Of a stretch of 64,000 bases of DNA, positions 47,401-57,600 are shown in pieces; the first letter of the stretch is position 1, and each line of letters starts with the position of its first letter. The notes below the pieces were generated by a model that was not told where the DNA came from, searched no databases, and was given only the letters and a program-made list of their open reading frames with translations. This stretch comes from Cocos nucifera (Eukaryota; Streptophyta; Magnoliopsida; Arecales; Arecaceae), in contig QRFJ01000021.1 of assembly GCA_006176705.1 (NCBI GenBank), forward strand, positions 1,439,208 through 1,503,207, written 5' to 3'. The position numbers and the translations under genes are program-made.

Positions 47401-50321
47401 ATAACTATGTCAAATTTGTATCTTATGCTTAGAGGAGAAACTGTTTAACGCACACTTTTCGTAAAAGTACTGTGAACATTCTCTGACTGTAGACAAAATT
47501 TGTTCTAGTAATTGAGGTTGCATTTGGTTCGAGAGTAAATAGCCTGTATTAGCTTGGTTAAATGGGATAAATTTAGGATGAAAAAGGGAGGAGTAACCAC
47601 TCCTTTTCATATGAGATTCAGTTTTTTGGTTAACTGCTGTAAATATATGTTAGGAGGAAAAGTAGAGCATTTACTGGACCAACTTTTCAAAATTATCTAT
47701 TTTGTCCCTTCTAGAAGGTGGTTTAACCTAGGTGTTGAAGCTATCACTGAATAAAATGGAATAAATGGGATAAAAAACTTTCATTCCATTTTATTTCCCG
47801 ACCAAATGGAGCATAAGACTTCCTGCACGGTTGTTTGGATATCTGCTAAGGCATTTTTCCCATTTGCACATTGTTACAGAAATTGCTGAGTATCAGTCAT
47901 GTCACTCCAAATTTGTAAATACTAACACTGAAGCAAGAGCAATTAGGATTGAGAAATAGTCCTCATCTTCCACATCAGACTAGATATGGCTTGTTAACTA
48001 TGTAGATTTTATTACAATTACTCAGCAATTTGAAGGTATGTCTTCACATTAAATGCAATGGCAATGATCTGTAATATAAGTGTTAGGTATGACATCAATG
48101 ATAGAAGCAAAATGTGCAGCCTTTTACATCAATAATGTTTAAAAGGCGTGTTAAAAAAAATGAAAAGCTTAAGAACTAATTATAGCAAGGATTAAGGATC
48201 TGGTCCATCAGGATGCCATGCTGACCTCAGACCAGACTAGCACAACAGTACCAGCATTTAAACCCTCCTACAGGACGAAGGATTCCTTGTGGCAATGAAT
48301 CTTAATTAGCTGGCTCATCTCCAAGCCCTCATCCTTTTTCTTCCAATAAGAAAAGGTTGCTAATGGTAGGGAGTTTTGAAGAAACGTGAAGGATTTTTAG
48401 AAAATTTGTGTGATTGGAGAGCTTAGCTTGCAACAAAATATAGGGTGATATTTTGCGAAGGATTCATAAAGCCAATCCATGTCTAGGGCTTGTTATCTTT
48501 TTGCCAGAGTACGAGAATCTTTTATATATAAAGTGCTGTTACACAATACTTTCATGTATAATCATTATGCCATGCTTACTGCATGGGGTGTTCTAACCAT
48601 ACTGGCAAGTGATGGCTGCACTGATTGTATTTCTCTGGATATTTGGTTATTTCTCTAATAAAAAGTATACTTGCTTCCAGAGCATGGTCTCAACAATGCC
48701 ATTATCTTTAGATAGTGGAACATTTCTTTCATGGATGTCATCTTTCTGCAGTCTGTATGGAGCCAGGTCAACCTTTTTGCAGATTGTTTTGGTTCTTGCA
48801 TGTATCATCCTCTAATTTAGTTTATGTAATTTGATAGCAACCTCTTTAAGCTGTCCTTCAGAAACTCCCCATGAATACAACAATTAAGCTACTCATCTGC
48901 AGTCCACTACTAGAATTGATGATGTCGGTGGGTAGATTAACCATTCTGACATTCACAATGGTATGTGTATTGTGACGCAGCTGCTTAGCTGTACTGTCAT
49001 TGGCATGAGGTTTTTTCCTTTGGTGATAGTCTACAACCAACGATCTCTTTAGGAAATTAAGATGATTTGGTTTGGAGTTGATGGATTAGTGATTAGAAGT
49101 TGAATCTGTAGATAAATCATATTGACAGTGCCAGAGCTTCTCATGAGTCATCACATCTCTCAAACACTGAACTAGAAAACAGGAGAAATTTATAGATTGA
49201 AATTTATTCAGGAGAAATTTATGCATTAATTTATTTAGTCTGATTAATTTCTAGTGTGATTTGGCTGAGTTCTTGAATTTTTTCACACACAGCTATCTCT
49301 AGCTTCTAGTAGGGAGAGGGAACTGCAGGCTTATCTGGCCCATCTGCAACAAAGGTACAGAATCAATTTTCTTCCATGTTTATGTTTTTGGACATCGGAC
49401 TGAAACTTGTCTTGATTCAGCATTGGGAAACTTGGTGAAGAGGTGCAAAGGTTAAAGTTGAGAAATGCTCAGGCAAGTTAATATAATACTTGCTAAATTA
49501 AGTTTGTGATCTATTTGTCCTTCTCTTTAAGTTACAGTTTTTTGTAAACAGAGGGTGACCAGCAGGCTCCAGTTGAACATTTATATGAACCATTTTTCTG
49601 TAACACTTGAACATGTTCTTGATAGCCTACGTGATTATAAACTCAGCAATCAGAATACCTGCATCAAGTGAAATAAGTACAAGATAATTTGATATGCACA
49701 TTCATTGATGAATGGACTTTTTATTTCGTGAGAAATTTTCTTTTCTAGGTTTTGTCATTGGTGCCATGTCAGACAGAATGAAATTGCATATAATTTGTGG
49801 ATATATGTGATAAAGTTAAATTGGATTTGGAGACAAATTTGATCACATCAAATTTGAAGATAGGAGTTCAAAATGAAAATCTAAATTACTGCATATGGTA
49901 TGTTTATCTTTAATCTGCTGCAAACCGAAACCATTTTTTGCATACATCCCTTGCCTTGGCACCAGCCCGTGCCAAGTGTAGAGTTTAATGTGATAACCAT
50001 CTTTTGATTTGATTTATAGCACATCCAAACGTAGCTGAAATTTGATTTGTCTATTTTTTAATTGTCATGATCAATCAACAGTTTTGAGTTTGTGATATCT
50101 TTTAGGGCACTCGTTCTATCTGTACCATCTATTTAGGGAAAACCTGTAGGCAAGAAATCCTGGGGAAAAAACTCTAATTTTTTGGTTTATAAACACTAGA
50201 TCTCATTGTATGGCATGATTGTTGTGTTATGGCCATTCCATTTTGGAATTTTATCAAGTGTATACAATCTGTGCAGCTAGAACAGCAAATCAATGAGAGG
50301 ACACGAAAGGCACAGGGATGA
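30424..50321 (+). CDS. STE20-type serine/threonine kinase, BLUS1/Fray-like, 695 aa in 20 coding exons
   Basis: Exons joined in frame by consensus splice sites: 30424-30591, 31403-31657, 33389-33513, 33676-33720, 33842-33923, 34014-34082, 34208-34378, 34454-34519, 36503-36571, 36701-36844, 36950-37026, 40667-40933, 41786-41877, 42035-42120, 43145-43267, 43344-43386, 47076-47122, 49293-49354, 49421-49472, 50277-50321. The protein has an N-terminal kinase domain (about 16-277), a Ser-rich middle and a C-terminal coiled coil. This architecture matches the plant STE20/Fray-like (BLUS1-related) kinases, cytosolic enzymes phosphorylating Ser/Thr. In Arabidopsis, BLUS1 acts in blue-light stomatal opening, but this longer form is nearer the At4g24100-type paralogues, whose role is less clear. 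The end of exon 36701 is uncertain: 36793 is an alternative donor in the same phase. The other joints are well supported. Confidence 0.9.
31403..31657 (+). CDS. Kinase exon: helix C to HRD motif
   Basis: Codons 57-141. The RREVQTMSL segment supplies the helix-C glutamate (about E62), LWVVMPYM is the hinge, and the exon ends at HIHRDVK (catalytic HRD at 137-139, phosphate-binding Lys 141). Splice sites are CTTACAG|GAT and AAG|GTATCA. The wording CSFTAGHDLWVVMPYMAGGS is characteristic of the plant Fray/BLUS1 group. Confidence 0.95.
31658..33388 (+). other. Kinase intron 3 (1.7 kb)
   Basis: T-rich intron with no recognised repeat or coding block. The open stretch running into the next exon (33200-33388) is simply intron read-through. 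Confidence 0.7.
33389..34378 (+). CDS. Kinase exons 4-8: DFG, activation loop and C-lobe
   Basis: Five exons (33389-33513, 33676-33720, 33842-33923, 34014-34082, 34208-34378) encode residues 142-305. DFG is at 157-159. The activation segment ends TFVGTPCWMAPE (about 176-187), the STE20-family signature, with T176 as the likely activation-loop phosphosite by analogy. ADIWSFGITALELAHG follows and the domain closes at RKRPTSEKLLKHPFF (277). The Trp codon of PCW is split across the intron at 33514 and the Lys of FKAD across the intron at 33721. The donor at 33514 (CTG|GTGCTT) is weak. Confidence 0.94.
34520..36502 (+). other. Kinase intron 9 with simple repeats and a GAGCTCGAG-type repeat
   Basis: Contains a (CTC)n tract near 34966-34990. 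A diverged 78-bp tandem pair shares TACTATGGAATATGCATAA (at 35028 and 35106). A stretch at 35165-35400 is rich in GAGCTCGA/CTCGAGCTTGAG motifs, resembling a dispersed plant repeat but not classified. An A run follows at 35290-35307, and an (AAT)n microsatellite of about 15 units lies at 35428-35471. Confidence 0.7.
37090..37377. mobile_element. MITE-like insertion in kinase intron 12
   Basis: Ends are inverted relatives. The left end is AGGGTCTATTTGGATGTTCC and the right end reads, on the other strand, AAAGGCATGTTTGGATATTCC. The GGxxTGTTTGG-type terminus points to a hAT-like MITE. The ~290-bp body has no coding capacity. Target-site duplication not resolved. Confidence 0.6.
37403..38144. mobile_element. 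hAT-like MITE (~0.74 kb) in kinase intron 12
   Basis: The left terminus is AAGGGCCTTTGGCCAAGCTT. The right terminus reads, on the opposite strand, TTAGGGCCTGTTTGGCCAAGC. GGCCAAGC and AAGTGATTT/AAAAAGTGCTT motifs recur in inverted order inside, so the ends could fold back. The interior is extremely AT-rich with no ORF. The family resembles common plant hAT-derived MITEs with TAGGGCCTGTTTGG ends. Confidence 0.7.
38593..38943. repeat. Diverged tandem repeat pair (~130 bp units, ~222 bp period)
   Basis: 38593-38725 and 38815-38943 share CATCAAATKTGCCATC, a run with CTTTCTAT...CTGCACTTCT, and end in GGAAGGGCCATTTAGG. They differ at many positions, so the duplication is old. The second copy abuts the GC-rich insertion at 38944. 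Confidence 0.65.
38944..39985. repeat. GC-rich unclassified insertion with A/T hairpins in kinase intron 12
   Basis: Composition changes sharply to GC-rich within an AT-rich intron. The segment begins near GGTTCACCGAACCATTTCG and ends near GGTACGGACCCATACC. It contains three poly-T/poly-A hairpins: 39321-39342 imperfect; 39393-39418 a perfect 26-bp palindrome AGGA-T9-A9-TCCT; about 39535-39553 shorter. Repeated phrases of the GTAATGGGTGTGTCGGCTTCAC type separate them, and a (CT)n tract lies at 39679-39699. Overlapping proline/arginine-rich ORFs on both strands look like composition artefacts. Probably a transposable element; family unknown. Confidence 0.55.
40667..43267 (+). CDS. Kinase exons 13-16: Ser-rich regulatory middle with a GRFKI motif
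   Basis: Exons 40667-40933, 41786-41877, 42035-42120 and 43145-43267 encode residues about 424-613. The first is Ser/Asp/Asn-rich and probably disordered. The third contains QRKGRFKIMSADVGPK (about 557-572), a conserved block in plant Fray-like kinases, often GRFKVTSE. The fourth has SLLPTLQFLLQQNAMQK, the start of helical sequence leading to the C-terminal coiled coil. Phases at all joints fit. Confidence 0.9.
43444..44110. repeat. Three diverged direct repeats in kinase intron 17
   Basis: Units start at 43444, 43698 and 44008 with GAACATCATGYTSATCTAAC-like sequence. They share CAAGTTCCTTCCAAGCAAGC, ATAATGCAATSCYCYCAT, TTCACAATGTT and GAAATTATCAACCATTTC in the same order. The third is partial. 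Origin unclassified; no coding potential. Confidence 0.75.
44812..46560 (-). mobile_element. LINE fragment (RT to 3' end) in kinase intron 17
   Basis: Minus-strand non-LTR retrotransposon, 5' truncated near 46560. RT motifs read ISEHQFDFMPQKSIMEAIFL (normally QFGFMPGRSTMEAIFL), LIDLQKAYKESPQ (normally DLEKAYDRVPR) and EFPVTKVYTKD (GLHQGSALS region degraded). Downstream come ESKDFRSHKIMMKYKKYNF and RRKKFYRTAITLPMLYGTEC. The 3' end shows the AACTAATTTGGGATTAAGGC-type tail (reverse complement at about 44835-44855) found in this plant LINE family. Many stops; inactive. Confidence 0.85.
47076..50321 (+). CDS. Kinase exons 18-21: C-terminal coiled coil
   Basis: Exons 47076-47122, 49293-49354, 49421-49472 and 50277-50321 encode residues about 628-695. 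The stretch ASSRERELQAYLAHLQQS, then IGKLGEEVQRLKLRNAQ and LEQQINERTRKAQG, is a heptad-rich coiled coil ending at TGA (50319-50321). The intron at 49473 has a GC donor (CAG|GCAAGT). The others are GT-AG. A coiled coil at this place is typical of the family and probably mediates self-association. Confidence 0.9.
47513..47815. mobile_element. MITE-like element in kinase intron 18
   Basis: Left end GGTTGCATTTGGTTCGAGAG and right end (opposite strand) TTATGCTCCATTTGGTCGGG are imperfect inverted repeats around about 300 bp of non-coding sequence with GGGATAAATT/GGAATAAAATGG motifs. Superfamily not determined. Confidence 0.55.
49473..50276 (+). other. Last intron of the kinase gene, GC-AG type
   Basis: Donor CTCAG|GCAAGT and acceptor GTGCAG. 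The extended donor is otherwise perfect consensus, as usual for GC-AG introns, and the joint keeps the frame (NAQ|LEQQ) through the coiled coil. No other donor nearby keeps both the frame and the heptad pattern. Confidence 0.8.
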
Positions 50322-50555
50322 CATAACTGATGCAACACAGAGTTTGTCATAGAGAGAAATACCTTATTTGCAACTGCTCTGGGTCCTTTCGATGTAATAT
50401 TTTTGTAAAATCATGATGCCAGGCAGGTCATGCGCTCCCAATTTTGCATGGTTCTTTTGGTGGGAAACTCTGTAATCTTGTAAGTTAATTGTTATATGGC
50501 TTATTCATATTAATTTATTTGTGCAATACTTTTGCATTGGTTGCATGGCTGCCGG

Positions 50556-50582
50556 ACGGGGGATATAATTCAGATCCCCCGT
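50556..50582. other. Hairpin between the convergent genes
   Basis: Perfect 9-bp arms ACGGGGGAT and ATCCCCCGT around a 9-nt loop (ATAATTCAG). It lies 235 bp after the kinase stop. It is GC-rich and stable, but function is unknown; it could also be the tip of a small element. Confidence 0.5.
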
Positions 50583-50836
50583 GACCTGCAATGCCATTTT
50601 ATTTTTCTCACTCTTCATGAAGAAAAATTATCATGTTCCTTTTCATATCTCCATGCATGGTAATATGGGGCTCCCGTTTCAGGTACGCGTTGTTGAGCAA
50701 CTTTCTCTAGTCTTGTGGTTAACGAAGCCTAAAGGAGTGGGGGCGGCACGTGACCAGGGCGATACGAGCTTTCCTACGTCAGCCGTTGGATTAAGACACC
50801 TGATGAGGTTCTATGGCAATGCTGCATGTTAAGGGC

Positions 50837-50990
50837 TCTAGCTAGCATGCTCTAGGTTGACCTTTTTGGGGCCAAACATACAACATATTCGATTTCCTCT
50901 TTTGATGGATCCCCTCTATCTAGCATGCTCTAGGTTGACCTTTTTTTGGGCCAAATATACAACATATTCGATTTCCTCTTTTGATCTCGC
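50837..50990. repeat. 78-bp imperfect tandem duplication
   Basis: TCTAGCTAGCATGCTCTAGG... (50837) recurs as TCTATCTAGCATGCTCTAGG... (50915). Both continue through TTGACCTTTTT, CAACATATTCG and TTTCCTCTTTTGAT. The copies differ at a few positions and by a T insertion. Confidence 0.85.
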
Positions 50991-51492
50991 TGAAATTTTT
51001 GATCCCCTCTGATAGGTTAGAGACGAGATGAGGAGGAAAAACGCCAAGAAGAACAGAAAAACTTCATTGAGATTTTAAACCAACCTCCTGCAGGGTTTCA
51101 GGCCTGCTTCGTTTAGCTCTCTCTCCGGCCGCTGCATCGTTTATCATCACCACATGCTGAACACCGCCTTACGACCATGACAACCAACCTCCCCAATCAA
51201 TCGCATGTAACAACCAAATAACGGTCATGCTGGTGAAGTGATGCACACCCAATAAGCTGCGTATGACATCAATTTCAGATAATCTAAAATTAAAGCTGCT
51301 GCTGAATCTTTACATCATCAAACGTCAAAAGCATCAGAGTATTGAATCCACAATCCAAGGAACAAAATACAAATTCATGCCTGGCATAACAGCATGCTTT
51401 TAAAGCAATAACCTAGTTAAGATAACTAAAATGGATAGAACTTTCAGATCCGGTCCCAGACGTACTAAAAACATCCAGAAGGCCGTTGAGTT

Positions 51493-51690
51493 CTAGTGAC
51501 CATACTTCTGGAACTCCCACTCGCTGTTGTCTGCAAATTCAAAAGAATAATCAGGATTCAGTGGCACGGACGTAAACACGCATCAACTTGCAAATATTAA
51601 GGAGACCGGGACGGTTACCCAAAGGGCAAACTTGACGAGTCTTGAGCCACCGACTGATGCAATGGAAGTGAAAAGCATGATTGCAGACAC
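51493..51690 (-). CDS. RBX1: RBX1 exons 4-5: RING core and C-terminus
   Basis: Exon 4 (51619-51690) encodes VCNHAFHFHCISRWLKTRQVCPL with the remaining His/Cys ligands. Exon 5 (51493-51530) encodes NSEWEFQKYGH and TAG. The ligand Asp 108 is built from the last G of exon 4 and AC of exon 5. Simple read-through of exon 4 would wrongly give Gly there. The intron between them is only 88 bp. Confidence 0.96.
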
Positions 51691-54600
51691 CTGTTTTCAG
51701 CAAAACAATGATTTTAATCAGGTCAGATCGACCAATTAAATACAATAAAAATAAAAAATCTTTCACCCAGATTGCCGAGAACCTGCCAGTTCAAAGAAAG
51801 TCATTACACCAATAGGAAGAATCCAGCAGTAATAGATGCTAAGAGAAGCATCATGATCTGTACCCTCTTATGATGGTAAATTTGATCAAAGACATGGTTA
51901 GCTGGTTCGTTGGGTCAGTTGATCCTGATAGGACTTGGGATAAAGGTTGATTTCCAGACTTAAAGTTCCCAGCCACTGACTGAAGCCCCCGTGCCCACCC
52001 GCCCCACACCCTTTTCGCTCTATTTATGTCTAAACTGATTTCCATCAAAACCTCTAATCATTTTTTATTTTCCATGAACTCGGTTTTGGTTTGATTTCCA
52101 TGGAGGCCCCTTACTATTTAAGTTGGGATAGTTCTTAAACTAGTATTGGAACAACAAGCATGTCTTCCATGGTAAAAATAAATATTCTAAATTTATATGC
52201 ATTATTTTTTAAACTGCCATTATCTTTAACTTATTTGGACAAAAATGCAAAATTTCAAGGTTTTTGCAACTTATGCTCGGAGCAAACAAAAGATAAATAA
52301 ATACATTAGGCACTAAAATAAGATTCAATTTTGATATTCGTTGACCGATATAGAAAGCTAAAACCCAAGGCAACATGTATACAAGAAGCAAAAAAGGTTA
52401 TGACAGAGTTTGAAGAAAAAAGGATGAATGAGGACATAATTAGTTTGAATGAGGCGATGATTCTCATTATAGTTATGTTTCATAATTGATGAAACATATC
52501 ATTTTTTAAATAATTTCAGACCAAATTAGTGTGTGATATTTCTTGGATTCTTTTATTTTTCTCATATCTTTCTATTTTTTGAAATTTCCTAGGTCTTTTG
52601 ATCAACACTGAAATTAGAGCAAGAATATCAAAACCATCGACACTGTCAAAACCATGACTCTAGAACTGAAACTGAGTTTTCAAATCTTGGTTCAGAGCCA
52701 CACGTCGTAATTAGCTCTTCTGAAATGGATTGAGTACACTGCAGTGGGATGAGAAAATTTCTTTACGAGTGTTTCTAGCATTCTTGTAACCAGTAAAATT
52801 TTAATTTATGTAAAATTAACCAAAACTATGATTTGGATGCATCAAAATAGACAAGATAAATAGTAAATATGTTGAGACAATATAGCAAGCTATAAACTAA
52901 CTAAATAAGCCTCAATATACAATTCTAAGTAGACCCACCATTTATACCAGTCTGAACAATTCCAGTTTAAATTTACAATTCATGAGAGAAAATGCAATTA
53001 AGCAACCTTTTTTTTTTTTTTTTTTTGCAACATTGGGATCATAATTATACATAACCAGGAACCTTACAGATTGAACTATTGCAAAGTCCAGAGTGCAAGA
53101 AACTGATGATACCAAAATTATGGAGGCAATTCCATAATAGCTCTAGGTTTGTTGACCAAACATCACTTCCCAGCCCGACAATTGACAGCAAGTCAACTCA
53201 ACTAAATCTTGATCCAAACTAGTTGCAATTTGCTACATGAATCCTTTTCCTCCATTCTGCTCTGTTTAAGACTGAAAATGAAGAGATATCAACTTCTCCC
53301 TTACTATTTCATCTTATGTGATTTTCGGTCTACCTCTAACTCCACCTCTCTATTCTTCTACATGTATCAAACGACTCCATACTAGTGCATTCCTCAAGCC
53401 ATCATTGTACATGTTTAAAACATCCAATTTGTCCTTAATTGGTGTTATCCTTACCTTTTTATGAATAACTTCATTTATCATTATCTTTTCTTGTATTACC
53501 GTATATGCATCTCAACAATCTTAATTTGGCCACAATTAACTTGTGCACATATTGTTTTCTAACTGTCCAACATTCTGTAGCATAAACCACTAGTCTAATA
53601 ACTGTCCTATAAACTTTTCCTCCAACTTGGCAGGTATCCAATATTTCATATGATATCCTAATTGCACTTTTTAATTTTATCCAACCTACTTTAATCAGTA
53701 ACAACCTCTTTAATCTTCCTTCTTTATGAGTAATCGATCTTTAGGATAAAAAATGATCATCATTAAGAACTTCATGTTCCTCAATTTTCGCTCCACCTTC
53801 GTATCTAATTCTAATATTACTAAAATTATACTTCTCGTATTTTGTGTCAATCCTACTTAACCCCTTAGATTCTAATGCACTCCTACAATTTGAACTTACA
53901 ATGAATCCTGACTTCGGTTTCATCCATTAAACTATCATCCGCAAATGGCATGCATCAAGGAATATTTTCTTGAATATGCTTAGTAAGCTTGTCCATAACT
54001 AGCACAAAAGATAAGGATTTAGAGTAAATCATTGGTGTATATTTATTAGGATTAGAAACTCACTAGGTATTATCACCAGCAGTTCTCACATTAGTAATTG
54101 TCAATCGCATTAATATATCTAAAGGAAACTCCTTTCTTTTCTAACACCTACAATAAGACTTCTCTAGGAACTTTATTAGATATTTTTATAAATCAATAAA
54201 ACCAATATAAAATTTTATTTCTTTTCTCTATATTTCTCCATTAACCTTTGAAGGAGAAAAATAGCTTTTATAGCCAATCTTCCTGGCATAAAACCAAATT
54301 GGTTATCGAATATTTTTATACCAAATCTCAATTTTGCTCAATTGGCTTCTCTCAGATTTTCAAAGTATAGTTCATGAGTTTAATACCGTGACAGTCCAAA
54401 CAATTTTGAATATCACCTTTGTTTTTATAAATCGGTCCTACAGTGCTTTTCCTCCATTTATCAAGCATCTTCTTTGCATTTAAGATTTTATTAAACGAAT
54501 TAGCCAACCAAATTACTTCCATATCATCTGCACACTTTCAATCATCAATATGGTTTCTATCAGGTCCCAGCATCCTTTATCTCAAATATCTAATTCTACA

Positions 54601-57600
54601 TATATACTTAATTTTTATGTAGTCAAACTAGCAAAGTATCCCAAATCATTTACATGACTTTCATGGAAAAGCATATCGAAATAGCATCTCCATCTTTCTT
54701 TGATCTCGTCCTCCTTATGCATTTAACCTGAGTCAAGTCTCTAGTATTCCTTTCTCTTAGTTGTCAATATTAGAGATAGCTTTCCCCGTATGCTTGGAAT
54801 CTAGCTTCTTGTACCACCTTTTTTACTTCCATTTTAGTTACCTTATAACTTTCATATGCTACTCTATTTCTACATTTTAGTAGTCTATTATACCACTTTC
54901 CTTTAGCCTTCACCATCAATTGAACTTTCTCATCCCACCACTAATTTTTTTTACTAGATGGCCTTTTTTCATTGATTCTCCAAATGCCTTTATGTTGAGA
55001 ATAACGCCTCGAAATTCGACCCACAACAATCCAGAAAGAAGTGCAGGACGAGGACAACCCACAGCAGCACGCAGCGCAGCAGGAGGCCCTGTAGCGTGTA
55101 GGCCTACAGCCCAAGCAAGCGCAGCCCTATGCGCATGGGCATGGCCGGACTGTGCGGTCCACATGCCAGCAAAGCCTATCACACAGTCTACGCGCGGGTG
55201 TGGACCGCTTAAAGGCTCACCACAATTTCACATGGTCCAAGGGGTTTTCGCATGGCTTTTCGTGCGATTGCACCATCAGACCGATCCAGAGGCTCGCTGG
55301 CATGATCGGATGGCCAAAAACGATCTTTGAGTCCTATTTAGGCTTTGTTACCCAATGGGACTTGATTTCAAACCTTTATAAGGGCCTGATAGCTTGTGAG
55401 TTACAAAGGGTAGACCTTGGTTTGGTAGCAGAGGGTAGCAGATCATGGAGAGAAGCCGGCAGAGAATAGAAGCAAGGATGCTTCGGGCAGACTGCCAAGC
55501 AACGATCAGAGCTATAGAGGATCTCCTAAAGAGAGAGCTTTGTGAGGGAGAGTGCTTCTTGTTGAGAGAGAGGTATTGATGTATGAGGGTTGAGAGTATG
55601 TGATCTCTTATAAATTCTCTTTTCTCATAATGAAGCTTGCATGCCCTGTGAGGACAAGCAATGGATTAATCCACGTATTTGATTGTGCTCTTTTATTTAT
55701 CTTTTCTTTCTGTTGTGGTATCGACATCGTTACCGGTGTTCCGATCCTGAACTTAGAGGATCCATATTCCGTACAAGGGATCCTCCCAAGAGATGGTGTT
55801 GAAGCAAGTAGTATCACGATAATTGGTATTAGAGCTAGATTATCCAAGATTGCGGCGGTGTTGATTGAGATCGAAGAAGATGGAGAAGACAGACTCAATC
55901 AAGATGGAGATCAACTGATTTGATGGAAAGAGCAATTTTTTCTTATGGCAAGTCAAGATAAAGGATGTGCTTATCCAAAAAGAATTGATTGATGCACTTT
56001 TGTGCGAGGAGAAGCCAATTACCATAAAGGTGAGGGATTGAAAGCGGCTCCAAATGCAAGCGGTGAGTATGATTTGCTTGTACTTGATGGATGATTTGGT
56101 GATCTATGTGTTTAGCGAGACTTTTCCGACAGCAAAATGGTCGAAGCTCGATAAGATGTAAATGGCAAAATCACTTACCAATGCGCTCTTCTTTTGAAAG
56201 TAGTTCTACTAGCTACGGATGAGCGAGCAGAACATGCACGAGCATCTCAGCAACTTTTAGAAGATACTCACCAACCTCCTCAGCGTTGGTGAAAAGGTTG
56301 AGGAGAAGACCAGAACATTGGTCTTGCTTTCATCACTTCTTCCTTCTTTTGAGTTTTTGGTGACCACTCTTTTTGTAGGGAAGAGCCCCATCAAGATGGA
56401 AGAGATTATTTCTGTGTTTCTCCAAAACGAAGTTCTCAGACGAGATAATCGAGCCTCGAATTCAGGTAGTGGCTCGGCTATGATGGTGACTAGAGGTGCT
56501 GATGGCACAAGATGGGCGGTCCAAGTCTAAGTCAAGAAATCCCAGTAAGATCAAATACTACATGTGTGATAAGTTGGAGCACCGAGGCAGAGATTGCCCA
56601 TAACTTAGAGATCGAATGAAGGCTACAATGACGACGCCCTAAGGTAGCGCTGGTGATGAGACCGATTGTGTGCTTATGGTTTTAGATGAGATATTTACTA
56701 TTTTTCAGTAGTGGATTTTAGATTCTACATGTTTGCATCATGTTTGTTGTAGAAAAGAGCTATTTGAATTTCTAGAGAGCAGTGATGGCACTGATCGTTT
56801 GTCGGATGGATCAAGCTGTGCGATCAAGGGCATTGGGACTGTTAATTTGTAGGTACATGTTGGAACAGTGAAGACATTGGATGAGGTCTGATATATATCC
56901 AATTTTAAAAGAAATCAAATTTCACTAAGCAGACTAAATTTAAAAAGCTACAGATGGAGAGTTGATGATGGAATCCTAAAGGTCATACACGATAGTGAGA
57001 TTGTGATAAAGGAAAGAAAGTAAGAAAGATACTATCTTTTGGTAGGAAACTCAGTGCGAGGTGGAGCTTCAGGTGTCAATGGGAGCCCAGAGTGAGATGG
57101 AGCTCTAGGAGCAGGTGGATTAGGTACGAGATGGAAGACTCGAGAGGATGATAGACAACGTCGTAGGATGAAATTCCTATTGCCACAGGAGGCTATTCCG
57201 AGTAGATCTCAAATCAGATAGGTCAAAGCATACGATAGAGATAAGATTGAGCGGCCTGGCTCGACTTTCATGTTTGCCCATCCATAAGTTGATAGATATT
57301 TACCTCAGGATATGGGAGCGAGATCTACGAGATCATCTAGAAAGCTCTTAGAGTTAGGTGAAAGCCGAATGACGAGTCGAGATGGAGATCATTGAGAAAA
57401 ATGTCTCAAAATTCAACCCACAACAGCCCAAAAGGAAGTCCATGACAAGGACAGCCCATAGCAACATGCAGCGTAGTAGGAGGCCCAACCCATAGTGCAT
57501 AGGCCTGCAGGGCAGCTCGTAGGTGCATGCAGGGCCCAGGCAGCGTGGCCCTGCATGCGAGCATAGGCCCAGCGCGCGTAGGCATGGGCACAAGTCCAGT

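Larger units (their letters stand above)
50322..51492. other. Spacer between convergent genes
   Basis: Holds the 3' ends of both genes; cleavage sites are not determinable. It includes a 9-bp-arm hairpin ACGGGGGAT/ATCCCCCGT (50556-50582), an imperfect 78-bp tandem pair starting at 50837 and 50915, and a GC-richer stretch (50690-50800) with a CACGTG core (50749-50754). The 83-codon ORF at 50581-50832 resembles nothing I know. Confidence 0.6.

Noticed and set aside
50581..50832. 83-codon ORF between the convergent genes
   Set aside because: No recognisable motif, poor start context and a hairpin at its start; kept only as spacer.
51551..51690. RBX1 exon 4 appears to encode CPLGN, losing the zinc-ligand Asp
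   Set aside because: The Gly arises only if the exon is read through its donor. Splicing at 51619/51618 joins G to AC of the next exon and restores Asp (CPLDNSEWEF).
54916..55469. Ala/Arg/Cys-rich ORFs on both strands, repeated at 57354-57939
   Set aside because: GC-rich LTR composition of the defective copia element; the frames are not conserved between the two LTRs.
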